Shown: positions 7,101 through 12,971, counted from the stretch's first letter. The stretch is DNA of 15,275 nucleotides from Prevotellaceae bacterium UBA4336 (GCA_002394305.1 DGTM01000036.1:9468-24742); one strand, 5' to 3'. Translations and numbers: made by a program. The notes: generated from the letters alone by a model not told the origin.

Positions 7101-8735
7101 CGATTCGTCGAACTTGATGCGGTAGGGCTTCTTGGGGTGAACCATCGAGGCATTGCCGCGCAGGCGCGACGTGCCGGTCTCTTCCTGTATCATCGTGCCG
7201 CCCTGGTAGATGATGGTGAAGTGCGAGGCTATCTCGTTCACTTTGTCGTAAGGCTCTACGCCGGCGGCGGTGTGGAACGAGACGGTTGGCAGGTTGGTGA
7301 GCTGGTAGAAACGTGTGTCGTCGCCTTTGCCTGCATGACCATAGAACGCTATTTCCGCTACGTTGCACCGTGCGTCGGACGGGCCGATGTACCGGACGTA
7401 GCGGAAGCCGCGCGAGACGTTGACGTCGGCATAGCTCATCTCCCCGATGGTGCTCTCCCGGTCTATAATATAAAGAGGTACGGCATCGAGGAAGTCCGGA
7501 CTGTTGGCTCCCTCGAAGATAGCCAGCAGCATGCGCCGCGGCCCGAGGCCGTCGTTGCGAGGCGACCAGCCCAGACGGGTGATGACGTGCGGCTCTCCCA
7601 GGTCGAGGCCCACCCATGTCCTGCTGCGTTCGTAGGAAGCGAAGCAGGTGGAGAGGTCGCCGTCGAAGGCATTGGCAGCGGTGTTGACCGTCGTGCTGGC
7701 CTGTCCGGTGGAGTAGTCCACACTCAGTTGTGTGCCAATCACCGTGCCTGTCAGCAAGGCATCCTCGGCAAGGCCGTTCAGGGGGAGGCACAGCAGCAGT
7801 GCCAGCAGCATGGCCTTCCCCGTTTCCTTCTGTTGCGAAGGCCGCTTTGTCTCCCGCTCGCCTGCCTCTTCTCCCTCAAAAGGGGATGGGGTGGGCTGTT
7901 TCGTGCCGCAGAAGGGACAGTAGTACGCATCAAGGGGAAGCGGCGAGCCACATTCTGGGCAGAAGCGCCCTTTGCGTCGCGGCTTGTGGTCGTGCACCAT
8001 CTGTGCACTGACGATACCCGTGGGGACGGCCATGATGGTGTAGCCCATGAGCATGAGCACGGCGCTGAGTACACGTCCCAGGAGCGTGGCGGGCGCTATG
8101 TCGCCGTATCCCACCGTGGTCATCGTCACCGTGGCCCAGTAGATGCTGGTCGGGATGTCGCTGAAAGGTGTGCCGGGTATGCTGCCCTCCACCATGTACA
8201 TGATGGTGCCCATGCTGATGACCATGATGACCATGAAGAGGAAGAACACGCCAATCTTCGGGGCACTCAGCACCAGGGAGCGCATCAGCAGGTCGCCCTC
8301 CTGCAGGAAGCTGAAGAGCTTGAAGACGCGGAACACGCGGATGAGGCGGAAGGTGCGTATGACCATGAGGTAGCGCATCGGGCCGAATATCCATCCGATG
8401 TAGAGCGGCAGCGTGCTCAGCAGGTCGATGATGCCAAAGAAGCTTAGGGCATACTGTCGCGGCTTGTCGGAGCAGTAGAGCCGGCAAAGGTACTCCAGCG
8501 TAAAGAAGAAGGTGAAGGCGTACTCCAGCACGGTGAGAATCCTTTTCGGCAGCAGGGGCAGCCCGGGCATGCTCTCCACTATCACGAGCAGAATGCTTGC
8601 CACGATGCACCAGAGCAGCGCCACGTCAAAGGCCTTCCCCAGAGGCGTATCGCTCTGGAAGATGATGATGCGCAGCCTTTCTCGCAGCGCTTCGTTGCTC
8701 AGGGCCTTCTGCCACAGCCGTCGGATAGGATTCAA
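4119..8735 (-). CDS. Fused ORF: voltage-gated K+ channel + zinc ribbon + F5/8C-CotH surface protein
   Basis: 1538 residues, one frame, TTG start (no upstream ATG before an in-frame stop). Residues 1-255 are a Kv-type channel: S1 about 36-54, S2 65-86, S3 96-114, S4 121-141 with the arginine ladder RTFRLIRVFRVFK, S5 158-182, pore filter TVGYGD 207-212, S6 219-245. Residues 256-280 are a zinc ribbon (Cys259, 262, 273, 276). After a low-complexity joint (281-308) comes a signal-peptide-like segment from Met309 (MLLALLLCLPLNGLA). Then: F5/8 type C-like domain about 326-467, CotH kinase-like domain about 480-760 (KKPYRIKF, WTLINNYDD, PVWDFDNAF), two copies of a Gly-rich GLUG-like beta-repeat region (about 888-1080 and 1202-1410), and a T9SS-like tail (VFDLSGRRQ, GLYIKDGKKIIV). 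CotH is a protein kinase of spore coats in Bacillus; substrates in Bacteroidota are unknown. The parts look like two normal genes merged. Start at 7811 would give a 1230-residue secreted CotH protein. Confidence 0.9.
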   Translation of the reverse strand: MNPIRRLWQKALSNEALRERLRIIIFQSDTPLGKAFDVALLWCIVASILLVIVESMPGLPLLPKRILTVLEYAFTFFFTLEYLCRLYCSDKPRQYALSFFGIIDLLSTLPLYIGWIFGPMRYLMVIRTFRLIRVFRVFKLFSFLQEGDLLMRSLVLSAPKIGVFFLFMVIMVISMGTIMYMVEGSIPGTPFSDIPTSIYWATVTMTTVGYGDIAPATLLGRVLSAVLMLMGYTIMAVPTGIVSAQMVHDHKPRRKGRFCPECGSPLPLDAYYCPFCGTKQPTPSPFEGEEAGERETKRPSQQKETGKAMLLALLLCLPLNGLAEDALLTGTVIGTQLSVDYSTGQASTTVNTAANAFDGDLSTCFASYERSRTWVGLDLGEPHVITRLGWSPRNDGLGPRRMLLAIFEGANSPDFLDAVPLYIIDRESTIGEMSYADVNVSRGFRYVRYIGPSDARCNVAEIAFYGHAGKGDDTRFYQLTNLPTVSFHTAAGVEPYDKVNEIASHFTIIYQGGTMIQEETGTSRLRGNASMVHPKKPYRIKFDESRRIFKNSDMRSPAKAKKWTLINNYDDKTLMRNLVAFEIARRMGMSYVPWSKPVDVIVNGEYRGCYQLTDQLTVDRNRVDITEMTPTDTEGEFLTGGYLLELDGYAEREASWFRSLAGNPITIKSPGDDDITTEQAVYIRDEFNKMEAKILASNFADPVLGFRSRLDERSLLQYFLSEELAGNPDAFWSCYITKDRGSDLFRLGPVWDFDNAFDNDYRNFPTNDLGEFLSLARGGAGNSRALLKRMFSDPVLCDSMAAMWNTVRERGNITAESLTAYIDSTASELMQSQRLNFMRWPILGQKIQVNPRAGGSYEVEVGWMKEYVENRIPWLDKYINNREDDGKDEVIEIATADELADFAARVNTGSLSLSARLTADIDFTAYPSTMIGTGSNYRGEFDGGGHSVKLALRRTAEHAGLFCFLSGYVHDLTTEGTITTSSKYAGGIAAQTENATIERCQSRVNITSSVSGDGTHGGIVGISNAGTVVRNCLVSGSITGSQTSCCAGVSGWASGTTNISGCLITSRFDVSTSGSDLLSRNSQNVSSTHNYFQGSWGAANACGDVTPLTDDQVTYGEACFLLEGKQPGSTTWRQTLGMDTTPVPDTSHNIVYSFARLHCDGTPYSTLGSFTNNASLNNQDQHDFQNGICQACGYFDAKSLPRDNHGYYLIGSPQMLNMFARMVDGEVLSTNGNGEALCAVLTEDIDFTGYPSTMIGDNKTFDGTFDGAGHTITIALNRNADYAGLFGHLSGTVQDLTLRGTITSSRKFAGMVAEMRGGTLLRCQSYIDIHATIAGDGTHGGLAGLISEGPNFAELQDCIFAGSINGDGVNSCGGLVGWASTLGIISNCLMAGDIRISPEGGDVICRNNGNIILSDTYYLTGWNADAPPTAVSTDATDMRSGALCLQLNAGREKEKQAWFQTLAEDAHPVPDNTHLPVWRYGNAYVNEDPDGIRAIENNPHIINNKDAVFDLSGRRQTANGKLRQGLYIKDGKKIIVSH
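7812..7895 (-). other. Joint between channel and CotH parts, repeat-like coding linker
   Basis: This stretch encodes residues 281-308 between the zinc ribbon and the signal-peptide-like segment. It starts PTPSPFEGEEAGERE, the kind of peptide made by CCCTCCC-type palindromic repeats in Bacteroidales, and has a weak TCCC/GGGA hairpin. It contains no stop codon. An ATG at 7811-7809, right at its downstream end, is preceded by the purine-rich GGAAACGGGGAAGGCC and could start a separate CotH protein. Confidence 0.55.
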
Positions 8736-8740
8736 TTGCT

Positions 8741-8803
8741 TTCGGAGTTTTCTGAGTTTTCGGTGTGTTCGGAGTAATCTGACTATTCAGGGTATTCAGA
8801 ACA
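8741..8803. repeat. 9-bp tandem repeat filling the nagA-channel gap
   Basis: Seven 9-mers in unbroken register: TTCGGAGTT, TTCTGAGTT, TTCGGTGTG, TTCGGAGTA, ATCTGACTA, TTCAGGGTA, TTCAGAACA. They occupy almost the whole 60-bp gap. The nagA stop codon (TGA, 8798-8796) and last codons lie in the final unit, and the first unit begins 6 bp from the TTG start of the channel ORF. Confidence 0.8.
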
Positions 8804-9959
8804 GTGTGTTTTCGATTATCTTGCCCATCTGCCATACGCAGCGTACGGTGAGCTTATCGTCGAGGATGAGGACGTCGGCATCCTTGCCGCGTGCCAGTGC
8901 GCCCTTCCTGCCGAAGACGCCCATGATGTGTGCCGGCGTCTCGCTTGCCATGCGCACGGCATCCTCCAGGGGCACTTCGGCCTGCTGCACCATGGTGCGG
9001 ACCAGGCGGTCGGTCGTGGCGATGGAGCCTGCCAGGGCCGAGCGGTCGGCGAGCTTGCAGACGCCGTCCTCGATGATGACGCGGTCGTCGAAGGCCTTGG
9101 CGTCGGGGCCTGCTGCGGCCACGGCCAGCGCGTCGGTGATGAGGGCCATGCGTTCCACGCCCTTGATCTTGTAGGCCATGCGCAGGATGGTGGGCGGGAC
9201 GTGTATGCCGTCGGCGATGCATTCGATGGTCATGTCGTCGATGAGGTAGACGCTCTCCACCGTGCCTTCGTACTTGTAGCCCATCTTGTTGTGGAAGCCT
9301 GGCATGGCGTTGTAGAAGTGCGTGACGTGGGTGAAGCCGGCTTCGAAGGCGGCCTTCACGTCGTCGTACTCTGCGTTGGTGTGTGCTATGCTGGGCAGGA
9401 TGCCCTTCTCTGCGCAGTAGCGGCCGAACTGCAGGGCGCCGGGGAGCTCGGGAGCGGCATCCCAGCGTGTCAGGCAGTCCGAGTGTTCCACGATGGGGAT
9501 GTACTCGTTGGGGTCGGGGTTCTTTATCCATCCGGGCTGTTGAGCCCCGGCCTTGGTGGGACTGAGGTAGTGCCCTTCGAGGTGCAGGCCGAGGATGGAC
9601 GAGTCCTTTTCCTGCATCAGCTTGGAGCAGGTGTGTACGGCTTTCTCTATCATGGGCACGGTGCTGCTCGAGAGGGTGGGGAAGATGCTGGTCGTGCCGT
9701 GCTTGGCATGGGCGGCAATAGCCGTGCGGAATGCCTCGGGTGTGCCTTCCTGGAAGTCGCGGCCGCCGCCGCCGTGCACGTGCATGTCGATGAAGCCAGG
9801 CACTACGTACATGCCTTTGGCGTCGATGAGGTCTGCTCCGATGACGGCCAGGTCGCAGTTTGTCACTTCCAGTATCTTGGTGTCGCGCAGGATGATGCTG
9901 CCGTTCTTGAGCCATCCCTGCGGAGTGAGGATCTTGGCGTTGATGATTTGTGTTAACAT
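8796..9959 (-). CDS. nagA: N-acetylglucosamine-6-phosphate deacetylase
   Basis: 387 residues, the usual length. The enzyme removes acetate from GlcNAc-6-phosphate to give GlcN-6-phosphate in the cytoplasm, the first step of amino-sugar recycling or use. It is an amidohydrolase TIM barrel: His60-x-His62 in DMHVHGGGG, metal-binding Glu128 in LHLEGH, His193 in IAHTNAEYDD, His214 in THFYNAMPG, His253 in ADGIHVPP and the catalytic Asp276 in ITDAL. The order and spacing match NagA. The ATG at 9959-9957 stands one base from a long heptamer array, so the whole leader is repeat sequence. The mutase gene lies upstream on the same strand and uses the same pool of amino-sugar phosphates. No nagB deaminase is present in the window. 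Confidence 0.96.
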   Translation of the reverse strand: MLTQIINAKILTPQGWLKNGSIILRDTKILEVTNCDLAVIGADLIDAKGMYVVPGFIDMHVHGGGGRDFQEGTPEAFRTAIAAHAKHGTTSIFPTLSSSTVPMIEKAVHTCSKLMQEKDSSILGLHLEGHYLSPTKAGAQQPGWIKNPDPNEYIPIVEHSDCLTRWDAAPELPGALQFGRYCAEKGILPSIAHTNAEYDDVKAAFEAGFTHVTHFYNAMPGFHNKMGYKYEGTVESVYLIDDMTIECIADGIHVPPTILRMAYKIKGVERMALITDALAVAAAGPDAKAFDDRVIIEDGVCKLADRSALAGSIATTDRLVRTMVQQAEVPLEDAVRMASETPAHIMGVFGRKGALARGKDADVLILDDKLTVRCVWQMGKIIENTLF

Positions 9960-9960
9960 G

Positions 9961-10090
9961 GTGGTTAGAGGTTAGTGGTTAGAGGTTAGTGGTTGGTGGT
10001 TAGAGGTTGGGGGGTAGTGGTTAGTGGTTGGGGGTTAGTGGTTAGTGGTTGGTGGTTAGTGGTTAGTGGTTAGAGGTTAGTGGTTAGAGG
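9961..10090. repeat. Heptamer array, 18 copies of G(T/A)GGTTA, in the nagA leader
   Basis: From 9961 the sequence reads in units of seven without a single slip for 18 copies plus a partial: mostly GTGGTTA and GAGGTTA, with GTGGTTG, GAGGTTG, GGGGTTA and one GGGGGTA. It begins one base upstream of the nagA start codon. The RNA made from nagA's strand is a string of UAACCAC units with no Shine-Dalgarno sequence. The plus strand is G-rich and could form two-tetrad G-quadruplexes (inference). Copy number is probably variable between strains (inference). Confidence 0.93.
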
Positions 10091-10104
10091 ATTGTTTGGG
10101 ATGC

Positions 10105-10118
10105 TGGCTTCGGAGCCA
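10105..10118. other. Small hairpin between the inverted heptamer arrays
   Basis: TGGCT-TCGG-AGCCA forms a 5-bp stem with a 4-base loop. It sits in the 36-bp spacer between the two inverted heptamer arrays and could cap their pairing. It has no U-tract, so it is not called a terminator. Confidence 0.4.
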
Positions 10119-10126
10119 AAGGTATT

Positions 10127-10175
10127 CTCTAACCCCTAACCTCTAACCCCTAAGTCCTAACCTCTAACCTCTTTA
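10127..10175. repeat. Inverted heptamer array at the end of the mutase gene
   Basis: Units CTCTAAC, CCCTAAC, CTCTAAC, CCCTAAG, TCCTAAC, CTCTAAC and CTCTTTA follow with a 7-bp period. They are the reverse complement of the G(T/A)GGTTA units at 9961-10090. The mutase stop codon (TAG, 10159-10157) and its last residues (Lys-Glu-Val-Arg-Gly) come from this array. In the minus-strand RNA the two arrays can pair into an imperfect stem of up to about 49 bp with a 36-base loop. Confidence 0.85.
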
Positions 10176-11548
10176 TATACTACGTCCATTATCTCCTTGC
10201 CAATGGCGTCGGCAGCCTCCATTGTGCTGGCTTCGCTGTAGACGCGGATGATGGGCTCGGTGTTCGACTTGCGCAGGTGCACCCACTTGTCGGGGAAGTC
10301 TATCTTCACGCCGTCGATGTCGTTCACCTCTTCGTTGGCGTACATCTCCTTCACCTTCTTGAGGATGGCGTCGACGTCTGTCCCGGGCGTGAGGTCGATG
10401 CGGTTCTTGGCGATGAAGTAGGGGGGGTAGGTGGCACGCAGCTGGCTGGCGGTCATGCCCTTCTTGGCGAGGTAGGTGAGGATGAGTGCGATGCCTACCA
10501 GGGCGTCGCGGCCGTAGTGGGCTGCGGGGTAGATGACGCCGCCGTTGCCTTCGCCGCCGATGACGGCCCCGGTCTCCTTCATCTTCGTCACGACGTTCAC
10601 TTCGCCCACGGCTGCTGCGTTGTACTCGCATCCGTACTTGCGTGTGACGTCGCGCAGGGCACGGGTCGAGGAGAGGTTGCTGACGGTGTTGCCCGGTGTG
10701 TGCTGCAGGATGTAGTCGGCCACGGTGACAAGTGTGTATTCCTCGCCGTACATCGTGCCGTCCTCGCAGAAGAGGGCGAGGCGGTCAACGTCGGGGTCGA
10801 CGACGAAAGCGATGTCGTGCTGCCTCTTTTGCATCAGTGCCTTGATGTCGGCAAGGTTCTTCTCCAGGGGTTCGGGGTTGTGCTGGAAGTCGCCGGTCGG
10901 TTCGGTGAAGAGTCCGGTGACGGTCTTCACGCCGAGCTGTTCCAAGAGCTTGGGCAGGATGATGCCGCCCACGCTGTTGACGCTGTCGAAGGCGACGCGG
11001 AAGTTGGCCTTGCGGATGGCTTCGACGTCGACGAGGTCGAGGCCGAGCACGAGGTCGATGTGCTTCTGGTCGTAGGTGTTGTCCTCGCGATAGGAGCCCA
11101 GGTGGTCGACGTCGGCGTACTCGAAGTCTTCGGCCTCGGCGATGCGGAGCACCTCGTTGCCCTCTTCCTTGTTGAGGAACTCGCCGCGGGAGTTGAGCAG
11201 CTTCAGGGCGTTCCACATGCGGGGGTTATGGCTGGCGGTGATGATGATGCCGCCGCAGGCTCCTTCCATGGTGACGGCTATTTCGGTGGTAGGCGTTGTG
11301 GCGAGGCCGATGTTGACCACGTCGAAGCCCATGCCCATGAGTGTGCCGCAGACCACGTTCTTTACCATGGGGCCGGAGATGCGGGCGTCCCTGCCGACAA
11401 CGATTTTGTTGCTCCCCACCGTCGTGGTGCGCCGGATGAGGGTGGCGTAGGCTGATGTGAACTTTACGATGTCGAGGGGGTTGAGCGTATCGCCTGCCCG
11501 TCCTCCGATGGTGCCTCGGATGCCCGAGATGGATTTGATTAGAGTCAT
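10157..11548 (-). CDS. glmM: Phosphoglucosamine mutase / phosphohexose mutase family
   Basis: 463 residues, the normal length for the alpha-D-phosphohexomutase family. It converts hexose-6-phosphate to hexose-1-phosphate through a phosphoserine. Visible motifs: phosphoserine loop TASHNP with Ser106, metal-binding loop DPDVDR (Asp251, Asp253, Asp255), sugar-binding loop GGEGNGG (331-337) and phosphate-binding loop RKSNTEPIIR (426-435). The N-terminus SISGIRGTIGG is also typical. The GGEGNGG loop and the nagA neighbour favour GlcN-6-phosphate to GlcN-1-phosphate (GlmM), feeding UDP-GlcNAc for peptidoglycan; phosphomannomutase or phosphoglucomutase activity cannot be excluded, so the symbol is tentative. 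The ATG at 11548-11546 is preceded by an A-rich heptamer leader like the one before the carbonic anhydrase gene. The last five residues and the stop are encoded by a heptamer repeat. Confidence 0.92.
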   Translation of the reverse strand: MTLIKSISGIRGTIGGRAGDTLNPLDIVKFTSAYATLIRRTTTVGSNKIVVGRDARISGPMVKNVVCGTLMGMGFDVVNIGLATTPTTEIAVTMEGACGGIIITASHNPRMWNALKLLNSRGEFLNKEEGNEVLRIAEAEDFEYADVDHLGSYREDNTYDQKHIDLVLGLDLVDVEAIRKANFRVAFDSVNSVGGIILPKLLEQLGVKTVTGLFTEPTGDFQHNPEPLEKNLADIKALMQKRQHDIAFVVDPDVDRLALFCEDGTMYGEEYTLVTVADYILQHTPGNTVSNLSSTRALRDVTRKYGCEYNAAAVGEVNVVTKMKETGAVIGGEGNGGVIYPAAHYGRDALVGIALILTYLAKKGMTASQLRATYPPYFIAKNRIDLTPGTDVDAILKKVKEMYANEEVNDIDGVKIDFPDKWVHLRKSNTEPIIRVYSEASTMEAADAIGKEIMDVVYKEVRG

Positions 11549-11551
11549 GAT

Positions 11552-11615
11552 GATTTACTATTTAACGATTTACTATTTACGATTTATGTACTATTTAGTA
11601 ATTTGGCTATTTACA
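11552..11615. repeat. A/T-rich heptamer leader upstream of the mutase gene
   Basis: Units GATTTAC, TATTTAA, CGATTTA, CTATTTA and CGATTTA follow with a mostly 7-bp period, ending in ATTTGGCTATTTACA (11601-11615). That 15-mer is identical to 2122-2136 in front of the carbonic anhydrase gene, at nearly the same distance from the start codon (67 and 70 bp). ATTTACTATTT is also shared close to both start codons. Confidence 0.75.
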
Positions 11616-11617
11616 CA

Positions 11618-11637
11618 CCCTCCCCTGCGGGAGAGGG
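11618..11637. repeat. Single REP-like hairpin (CCCTCCCC-TGC-GGGAGAGGG)
   Basis: Eight base pairs with one bulged A and a 3-base loop. Sequence and shape resemble the self-folding half of the 40-bp element at 3102-3215 (CCTCTCCC/GGGAGAGG). It lies in the 122-bp gap after the GH43 gene. In the direction of transcription it is followed by mixed sequence, not by a U-run. Confidence 0.6.
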
Positions 11638-11648
11638 ACAGGCTTTTT

Positions 11649-11688
11649 AACCTTTTAACTTTTTAACCTTTCAACCTTTTAACCTTTC
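11649..11688. repeat. 8-bp tandem repeat at end of the GH43 gene
   Basis: Five units of AACCTTTT type (AACCTTTT, AACTTTTT, AACCTTTC, AACCTTTT, AACCTTTC) with exact 8-bp period. The GH43 stop codon (TGA, 11673-11671) and its last residues (Glu-Arg-Leu-Lys-Gly) are formed by the repeat. Confidence 0.8.
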
Positions 11689-12681
11689 ACATGGCTTGCC
11701 CCCTTCCACGTAGGGCCAGCCCTCCTTGTCCCATTTGATGGGGGCGATGAAGAGCGGCCGGCTGCCGGGACGGCGGCTGCCCTCGACGTGGCAATGATAG
11801 AAGATGTATTCCTTGCCGTCCTTGGCCTTGAATATCTCGCCGCAGTGGCCGGGACCGTAGAAGCGGTCGCCCTTGTCGCTGTGCAGGACAGGCGTGGCGA
11901 AGCCTTCGGCCATGCGGTTGCCGTCGCGGTCGAGGAAGTCGTCGGTCAGGCTCTTTGCCCGGCCCACCTTCAGCTGGTAGGTGTGGTCGCCGAAGAAGCC
12001 CGAACTGACGAAGAGGTACCAGTATTTGCCGTGCCGGTGCAGGTAGGAGCCTTCGAAGACCTTCGAGCGGTCGGGGCACTGCTGCACCTTCAGTCCGGCC
12101 ACGTGTACGTATCTGGATTTCGGCTTGCAGGCGAGTCCGTCCTTCGTCAGTTCCACGCGGTGTATGCCGCCCACGCTGCCGAAGAAGAGCCACACCTTGC
12201 CCGTCTTCGGGTCTGTGACGACTTCCGGGTCGATGGTGTCGTGGATGCCCGTCTCTGTGCTGCTCGTGATGATGCCCACGTAGCTGAACTGTCCGGGGGC
12301 GAACTCCTGCAGCACGCCGATTTTGCTGTCCTCGGCGCTGTTGTAGAGGGTGAGGTAGAGGTTACGCTTGCCTGCGACGGTTGCCACGTCTGGAGCCCAG
12401 AAGCGCTCGGCCACGGCTTGCATCATGCCCCACGAGCCGACGTCGATGGGCGACACGCTCGACATCTCCCAGTGGAAGAGGTCGTCGCTCACGATGGAGC
12501 GCCTGGGGTTGGTCGCCAGGCAGTGGTAGCGCCCGTCATCGCCCCGCCAGATGGTCGGGTCGGGCCAGTCGCGCTGCCATACGGGGTTCGTCACGTCCCG
12601 GCCGTTTTCCTCCAGGGATGTTTGTGCCTGTGCCGTGCCCGTCCAGAGCATCAGAAGCATTAGCATGAGGGATGAAAGCAT
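11671..12681 (-). CDS. GH43-like glycoside hydrolase, secreted
   Basis: 336 residues from ATG at 12681-12679. A longer frame could begin at TTG 12717, but that TTG is part of the promoter's -7 box, so it cannot be in the transcript. The first 19 residues (MLSSLMLMLLMLWTGTAQA) look like a signal peptide with cleavage A-Q-A before QTS, although the N-region has no basic residue. The rest is a GH43 propeller. Expected acids: Asp41 in WPDPTIW, Asp151 in TIDPEV and Glu210 in FEGSYL, plus His279 in GPGHCGE. FWAPD (about residues 94-98) fits too. Members near this type act on arabinose- or xylose-containing plant polysaccharides; the substrate is unresolved, and the similarity to the lipoprotein GH43 at 355-1467 is only at motif level. 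It is first in the minus-strand gene string and has its own promoter. The last residues are repeat-encoded. Confidence 0.9.
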   Translation of the reverse strand: MLSSLMLMLLMLWTGTAQAQTSLEENGRDVTNPVWQRDWPDPTIWRGDDGRYHCLATNPRRSIVSDDLFHWEMSSVSPIDVGSWGMMQAVAERFWAPDVATVAGKRNLYLTLYNSAEDSKIGVLQEFAPGQFSYVGIITSSTETGIHDTIDPEVVTDPKTGKVWLFFGSVGGIHRVELTKDGLACKPKSRYVHVAGLKVQQCPDRSKVFEGSYLHRHGKYWYLFVSSGFFGDHTYQLKVGRAKSLTDDFLDRDGNRMAEGFATPVLHSDKGDRFYGPGHCGEIFKAKDGKEYIFYHCHVEGSRRPGSRPLFIAPIKWDKEGWPYVEGGKPCERLKG

Positions 12682-12714
12682 ACTCTTCTGTACCTTATTA
12701 TAATATAATCCGTG

Positions 12715-12745
12715 CAAAGGTACAGCTTTCCTTTGACATTTGCAA
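12715..12745 (-). promoter_or_regulatory. Bacteroidota-type promoter of the GH43 gene
   Basis: On the minus strand TTG (12745-12743), 20 bp, then TACCTTTG (12722-12715) match the Bacteroidota primary sigma consensus (-33 TTTG, -7 TAnnTTTG). Transcription should start a few bases downstream, leaving a leader of about 25-30 nt before ATG 12681. No similar box was noticed before the other minus-strand genes, so this may be the main promoter of the string, although weaker internal ones are possible. Confidence 0.75.
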
Positions 12746-12807
12746 GGATAGCTCGGAAAAACAGCAATAATTCTCTTTCCCTAATGCCAGCGGGGTATGT
12801 GAGGGGG

Positions 12808-12930
12808 TTAACTCCCTTTCACATAATTCAGGTCTAAGTCCAGGAGTTCTGCAATCAGGGCGTCATCGTAGCCTTTTGCCCGCATTCGCTTGGCAGCCCA
12901 GTCGAATCGTACATACTTGTCTTTTGCCAA
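12808..12930 (-). pseudogene. Remnant of Rpn family (PD-(D/E)XK) transposase/nuclease, internally deleted
   Basis: 40 codons from TTG at 12930-12928, 5 nt after a clear AGGAGG (12941-12936), to a stop at 12808. The first part (DKYVRFDWAAKRM) matches the start I recall for Bacteroidales Rpn-family recombination-promoting nucleases. The rest (AKGYDDALIAELLDLD) resembles the short helical C-terminus of the same proteins. The roughly 250-residue nuclease core between them is absent, so this looks like a deletion derivative. An upstream in-frame ATG (13032) would add only residues encoded by the 21-bp repeats. Family assignment rests on a short motif and memory of the family; it could instead be a small unrelated peptide gene. 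Confidence 0.45.
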
Positions 12931-12971
12931 AGTAACCTCCTTTGTTAATATTCTTCCGCAGCGCAGGGGAT

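Noticed and set aside
5094..8447. Long plus-strand frames (5094-6389 and 7137-8447)
   Set aside because: Antisense shadows of the channel-CotH gene, caused by high GC content; no domain or start signal is seen.
9961..10175. CRISPR array or telomere-like sequence
   Set aside because: Units are 7 bp with no spacers, and the array lies between two genes rather than at a replicon end; no cas gene is present.
8928..11455. Plus-strand frames opposite nagA and the mutase gene
   Set aside because: The minus strand carries all catalytic motifs of both enzymes; the plus-strand products have none.
11618..11637. Rho-independent terminator after the GH43 gene
   Set aside because: In the transcribed direction no U-run follows the stem; its sequence fits the REP-like family instead.
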